Source: an uncultured Selenomonadales bacterium
GTDB lineage: Bacteria > Bacillota_C > Negativicutes > Selenomonadales > Selenomonadaceae
Direction: 5' to 3'
DNA: 8,817 nt
Assembly (NCBI GenBank): GCA_946407175.1
Contig: CAMJNB010000035.1
Span: 1 to 8,817 of the forward strand
The notes below the pieces were generated by a model. That model made no database searches, was not told the DNA's origin, and saw nothing but the letters and a program-made list of their open reading frames with translations. A program made the translations under genes and the position numbers. Below are positions 6,156 to 8,817 of this stretch, piece by piece (positions within the stretch are counted from its first letter, which is position 1; each line of letters starts with the position of its first letter).

Positions 6156-6515
6156 TTATTCTTGAATTGCCATGCCGTCAAAGCGCAAAGTGATTTGCGA
6201 AACGCTGAATAAATCTATTCCTTCGTAAACAAAATCGTTACCGTCGCTGAAAGTTACCATCATCGACCAATATCTGTCTGTTTCACTTCTGTTGAAATAA
6301 ATGTGCGTTGATTCACCGTTAGCCAAAACATCTACGCCGAGAATATCATCGTTCCAATAGTACGAATGGGTTGGCGTAATGTAAAGGTTGACAATGTCTC
6401 TGCCTGTCTTATTAACCAGCGTAAAATCCTGCCTTCCAGCAAACGCCGTACCGGTCAAGACAATGCTGACAACCAGCGCCATTAACATGACTTTCAACAT
6501 TTTAATTTTTTCCAC
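6156..6515 (-). CDS. Small secreted protein of unknown function between rplA and rplJ
   Basis: The product is 119 residues. It has a basic N-terminus, a hydrophobic stretch (about 6-21) and a signal-peptidase site after AFA (24-26), so the mature form of about 93 residues is exported. The mature part has aromatic and acidic residues and alternating hydrophobic strands, including FTLVNKTGRDIVNLYITP (31-48), which suggests a small beta-sandwich. It has no cysteine and no catalytic motif that I recognise. I prefer the GTG at 6515, nine bases after GGGAGG. An upstream GTG (6524) overlaps that site, and an ATG at 6500 is a shorter option. It starts 65 bases after rplA and ends 37 bases before the L10 leader, in the same direction, so it is probably co-transcribed. 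An exported protein in this cluster is unusual, and I infer no ribosomal role. Confidence 0.8.
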   Translation of the reverse strand: MEKIKMLKVMLMALVVSIVLTGTAFAGRQDFTLVNKTGRDIVNLYITPTHSYYWNDDILGVDVLANGESTHIYFNRSETDRYWSMMVTFSDGNDFVYEGIDLFSVSQITLRFDGMAIQE

Positions 6516-6580
6516 AATGCTCACCCTCCCGCTTAAACAACAGATTAAGAATTAATCAACATATTAAAGACTAATCAAAA

Positions 6581-7264
6581 TTAAGGCAGTACGACGGAAA
6601 TGCCGGGACCCATAACCGAGCAAAGATGAATGGAACGGACATATTGCCCTTTCGCCGCCGCAGGTTTTACGCGAATCAGCGTATCAAGCAATGCCTGATA
6701 ATTCTCTTTCAACTTTTCTGCATCGAATGACGCTTTACCGATAGGGCAATGAATATTTCCCGCTTTATCGGTGCGGTATTCGACTTTACCGGCTTTTTGT
6801 TCGGCAATAGCCTTTGCAACGTCCGGCGTAACGGTGCCGAGTTTGGGGTTAGGCATAAGCCCGCGCGGTCCCAAAAGTTTACCGAGACGACCGACAACGC
6901 CCATCATGTCAGGCGTGGCAATGGCAACGTCGAAATCGAACCAGCCGCCTTGAATTTTTGCAACAAGGTCATCGGAGCCGACGTAATCTGCACCTGCGTC
7001 CTGCGCGGCTTGAACTTTCTCACCCTTCGTGAAGACGAGCACTTTTTTACTTTTGCCCGTGCCGTTGGGAAGTACCATAGCGCCGCGTACTTGCTGATCC
7101 GCGTACTTGGGATCTACGCCGAGACGTACATGCATTTCAATCGTTTCGTCAAATTTCGCCGTTGCGGTTTTCTTTACAAGGTCTACCGCCGTGTCAACGT
7201 CGTACACTTTTCCCTTTTCGAGAAGTTCCAACGCCGCGCGATATTTTTTACTGCGTTTTGCCAT
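6581..7264 (-). CDS. rplA: 50S ribosomal protein L1
   Basis: This is a 227-residue protein starting [18 protein letters not shown], with the family signature [19 protein letters not shown] in the middle and the usual GPGI near the C-terminus. L1 binds 23S rRNA at the mobile stalk near the E site and in many bacteria represses its own mRNA. The ATG at 7264 follows AGGAGGAATTTTA with good spacing. An 18-codon upstream extension is in frame but lacks conserved sequence and was rejected. It lies 93 bases after rplK, a spacer that contains an inverted repeat (7289-7326) and AGCT heptads. The next gene downstream is the small secreted protein, not rplJ. Confidence 0.97.
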   Translation of the reverse strand: MAKRSKKYRAALELLEKGKVYDVDTAVDLVKKTATAKFDETIEMHVRLGVDPKYADQQVRGAMVLPNGTGKSKKVLVFTKGEKVQAAQDAGADYVGSDDLVAKIQGGWFDFDVAIATPDMMGVVGRLGKLLGPRGLMPNPKLGTVTPDVAKAIAEQKAGKVEYRTDKAGNIHCPIGKASFDAEKLKENYQALLDTLIRVKPAAAKGQYVRSIHLCSVMGPGISVVLP

Positions 7265-7288
7265 TAAAATTCCTCCTGTGGTATTGGC

Positions 7289-7326
7289 GATAAATTTTAC
7301 TTGCCTATTATCCGACAAAATTTATC
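7289..7326. repeat. Perfect 10-bp inverted repeat in the rplK-rplA spacer
   Basis: GATAAATTTT (7289-7298) and AAAATTTATC (7317-7326) are exact reverse complements separated by 18 bases. On the RNA this makes an AT-rich hairpin ending about 24 bases before the rplA start. It could be a control site or a processing stem. There is no T-run typical of a terminator, and I cannot match it to the known L1-binding motif. Confidence 0.5.
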
Positions 7327-7337
7327 TTCCACTTCTA

Positions 7338-7364
7338 AGCTGTAAGCTGCAAGCTAATCAAGCT
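7338..7364. repeat. AGCT heptad repeat at the rplK 3' end
   Basis: AGCT occurs at 7338, 7345, 7352 and 7361, with spacing 7, 7 and 9 bases. The tract overlaps the rplK stop codon (7358-7360), so its last unit forms part of the final rplK codons. It is the same motif as at 4868-4896. Confidence 0.65.
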
Positions 7365-7783
7365 ACAACCTCAATGCCCATACTGCGCGCGGTGCCTTCA
7401 ATCATACGCGTTGCCGCTTCGACTGATGCCGCGTTAAGGTCTTTCATCTTCATTTCGGCAATTTCAGTAGCTTGTGCGCGTGTAATTTTGCCTACCTTCG
7501 TCTTATTGGGTTCACCGGAACCTTTTTCGACGCCTGCCGCCTTTTTCAGTAAAACCGGTGCGGGCGGAGTTTTTGTAACAAAGGTGAATGACTTATCTTC
7601 GTAAACCGAAATTTCAACAGGGATAATCAAGCCTGCCTGTTGCGCCGTGCGGTCGTTGAACTCTTTGACAAACGCCATAATGTTGACGCCTGCCTGACCG
7701 AGTGCGGGACCTACGGGCGGTGCCGGTGTCGCTTTACCTGCGGGAACTTGCAGTTTTACTACTTTTGTAACTTTTTTCGCCAT
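7358..7783 (-). CDS. rplK: 50S ribosomal protein L11
   Basis: The protein is 141 residues, the usual length. The N-terminal domain starts [20 protein letters not shown] and includes [17 protein letters not shown]. The C-terminal rRNA-binding domain contains [17 protein letters not shown] and ends with a helix rich in Ala and Met. L11 binds the GTPase-associated region of 23S rRNA. The ATG at 7783 follows GGAGGTGA by five bases. A GTG three codons upstream lies inside that ribosome binding site and was rejected. It is 21 bases downstream of nusG, so the two are surely co-transcribed. Confidence 0.97.
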   Translation of the reverse strand: MAKKVTKVVKLQVPAGKATPAPPVGPALGQAGVNIMAFVKEFNDRTAQQAGLIIPVEISVYEDKSFTFVTKTPPAPVLLKKAAGVEKGSGEPNKTKVGKITRAQATEIAEMKMKDLNAASVEAATRMIEGTARSMGIEVVA

Positions 7784-7804
7784 TAACGTCACCTCCTCTC
7801 AGTA

Positions 7805-8350
7805 TTACATTTTTTCAAGTTGACTTACATCTAAATCTACGGGAGCATTTTCCACTAAGACTTTCACTCTGCGCCGTGCCGTGTCAATACTTTTTACAAT
7901 TCCCACACGATTTTCAAACAGTCCCGAAATAATTCGTACTTTGTCATTAACTTCAAAGTCAATCGGTGTTTCTACAGGTTTTTCGTCATTCAAGGCAGTC
8001 AATATTTTTTCTGCCTCTTCATATGTCAGCGGTATAGGTTCTTTTTCGGAGCCGACAAAACCCGTGACGCCTTGCGTGTTTCGGACTACAAACCAAGAAT
8101 TTGTATTGACAATCATATCTACCAAAACATAACCGGGAAAAATTTTTCTTTGAACAGTACGTCTTTTGCCGTCTTTAAATTCCGATTCAAGCCGCATAGG
8201 TACAACCACATCAAAAATCACGTCACCTAAATCTTGCGCGGCAACCTTTCTGTCCAAGTTTGCTTTAACTTTATTTTCGTGTCCGGAATATGTATGTATG
8301 ACGTACCAAGCTCTTTTGGATTTTTGATCCGAATCATTGTGTTGTTCCAT
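7805..8350 (-). CDS. nusG: Transcription elongation and termination factor NusG
   Basis: The protein is 181 residues. A short charged leader of about 13 residues is followed by the NGN domain (WYVIHTYSGHENKVKANL from residue 15), which binds RNA polymerase. The C-terminal KOW domain (about 132-181, VNDKVRIISGLFENRVGIV) contacts Rho, NusE or ribosomes in studied species. FPGYVLVDM and NTQGVTGFVG are conserved NGN segments. The ATG at 8350 follows AAAGGGAT by five bases. It lies 11 bases after secE, as in most bacteria. Confidence 0.97.
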   Translation of the reverse strand: MEQHNDSDQKSKRAWYVIHTYSGHENKVKANLDRKVAAQDLGDVIFDVVVPMRLESEFKDGKRRTVQRKIFPGYVLVDMIVNTNSWFVVRNTQGVTGFVGSEKEPIPLTYEEAEKILTALNDEKPVETPIDFEVNDKVRIISGLFENRVGIVKSIDTARRRVKVLVENAPVDLDVSQLEKM

Positions 8351-8361
8351 GAAAATCCCTT

Positions 8362-8553
8362 TCAGCCGAGTATAAGGCGAAACAATTTCGTAAATGTCGT
8401 GTCACAAACCCAGATCAACAAGCAGACAATCACAACTGCCAAGCCCACAACGCCGGTGTAGGAAAACAATTCATTTTTAGTGGGCCAAGAAACTTTGTTT
8501 AATTCGGCGCGTACTTCTTTCAAAAACTGAATAACGCCTTTTTTTTCCGCCAT
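8362..8553 (-). CDS. secE: Preprotein translocase subunit SecE
   Basis: The protein has 63 residues, the short single-span form. The conserved cytoplasmic segment FLKEVRAELNKVSWPTKNEL (10-29) precedes one membrane segment (about 32-50). It clamps SecY in the SecYEG channel of the inner membrane. GAGGA lies seven bases before the ATG at 8553, and the gene begins 13 bases after the rpmG stop. Confidence 0.96.
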   Translation of the reverse strand: MAEKKGVIQFLKEVRAELNKVSWPTKNELFSYTGVVGLAVVIVCLLIWVCDTTFTKLFRLILG

Positions 8554-8566
8554 AAAAAATTCCTCG

Positions 8567-8716
8567 CTATTTAGTTTCTTTATGGGCGGTATGTTTCTTG
8601 CAGAATTTGCAGTACTTTTTCAGTTCAATTCGGTCTGCAGTATTTTTTTTGTTTTTATTTGTCCTGTAATTACGATTCTTGCATTCTGTACAAGACAAGG
8701 TAATTTTGACGCGCAC
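8567..8716 (-). CDS. rpmG: 50S ribosomal protein L33
   Basis: I read this 49-residue protein by hand: it starts [17 protein letters not shown] with a GTG start and ends [10 protein letters not shown]. Both CXXC pairs of the zinc-binding form are intact (Cys9, Cys12, Cys36, Cys39), so this is the zinc-dependent C+ type. The ribosome binding site AAGGAGTG lies just upstream. Position between tRNA and secE is the common arrangement. The GTG is the only start that keeps the conserved N-terminus RVKITL. Confidence 0.94.
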   Translation of the reverse strand: MRVKITLSCTECKNRNYRTNKNKKNTADRIELKKYCKFCKKHTAHKETK

Positions 8717-8730
8717 GACAATCACTCCTT

Positions 8731-8756
8731 AAAAAAACAAAATCCCTCGACAAGGG
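8731..8756 (-). terminator. Possible weak intrinsic terminator between tRNA-Met and rpmG
   Basis: On the minus strand CCCTT (8756-8752) can pair with GAGGG (8748-8744), including one G-U, around a three-base loop. ATTTTG and seven T (8737-8731) follow. The stem is short, so it may be only a partial terminator or processing point. It would separate the tRNA transcript from the rpmG-secE-nusG messages. Confidence 0.35.
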
Positions 8757-8762
8757 GAAACA

Positions 8763-8817
8763 TGGTGGCGGCGACTGGATTTGAACCAGTGACACTCCGG
8801 GTATGAACCGAATGCTC
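8763..8817 (-). tRNA. tRNA-Met (CAU anticodon), elongator type, 5' part outside window
   Basis: On the minus strand the visible part begins with the D-stem end GAGC and A26. The anticodon stem is TTCGG/CCGGA around the loop TTCATAC (anticodon CAT at 8805-8803). A five-base variable loop follows, then the T-arm ACTGG-TTCAAAT-CCAGT, the acceptor strand CGCCGCC, discriminator A and encoded CCA. The anticodon stem lacks the three G-C pairs of initiator tRNA, so it is elongator Met. A CAU tRNA converted to Ile by lysidine is the less likely alternative. About 21 bases of the 5' end are missing. Confidence 0.93.

Noticed and set aside
6525..6580. A promoter for the secreted protein gene
   Set aside because: TTGATT and TTAATT lie 17 bases apart, but both match the consensus poorly in very AT-rich DNA, so this is not better than chance.
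1..8817. CRISPR array, transposase, toxin-antitoxin or phage genes
   Set aside because: I found no repeat-spacer array and no such coding sequence on either strand.

Overview
The window reads almost entirely on the minus strand, so genes run from right (8817) to left (1). It looks like a low-to-moderate GC Firmicute-type anaerobe, most plausibly of the Negativicutes/Selenomonadales. The reasons are strong GGAGG-type ribosome binding sites, a Firmicutes-style L10 leader attenuator, and a very large 2-hydroxyacyl-CoA dehydratase activase-type protein typical of strict anaerobes. The taxonomic call is an inference from gene content and style, not a measurement.

Right half (8817 to about 4912): a transcription/translation cluster in the order partial tRNA-Met(CAU), rpmG (L33), secE, nusG, rplK (L11), rplA (L1), a small secreted protein of unknown function, an L10-type leader with an intrinsic terminator, rplJ (L10), rplL (L7/L12), and a strong intrinsic terminator. 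The tRNA-rpmG-secE-nusG-rplKAJL order is classical. Two things are not. A signal-peptide-bearing gene sits between rplA and the rplJ leader. Also, rpoB does not follow rplL: the cluster is closed by a terminator, and the next gene is a divergent galactose-mutarotase-like protein.

Middle (about 4912 to 3667): the mutarotase-like gene has a recognisable promoter but appears to have lost both catalytic residues of the family. Eight bases after its stop codon lies a 214-bp element bounded by imperfect 20-bp inverted repeats. It contains an AT-rich 13-bp palindrome and two adjacent GC-rich hairpins, and it looks like a small non-autonomous mobile element (MITE-like). A weak terminator and a very good sigma-A promoter follow.

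Left (3666 to 1, open at the edge): one continuous reading frame of at least 1222 residues. It has two tandem ASKHA-type activase domains, a Cys-rich linker and a DUF2229/HgdB-like C-terminal half, and its 3' end lies outside the window.

At least three intergenic spacers (after rplK, rplJ and rplL), and a weaker one upstream of the activase gene, carry short tandem heptads built on AGCT. This suggests a genome-wide small repeat family. I see no CRISPR array, transposase gene or defence system. The best candidates for something undescribed are the inverted-repeat element, the heptad repeats, the secreted gene embedded in the ribosomal operon and the active-site-less mutarotase homologue.
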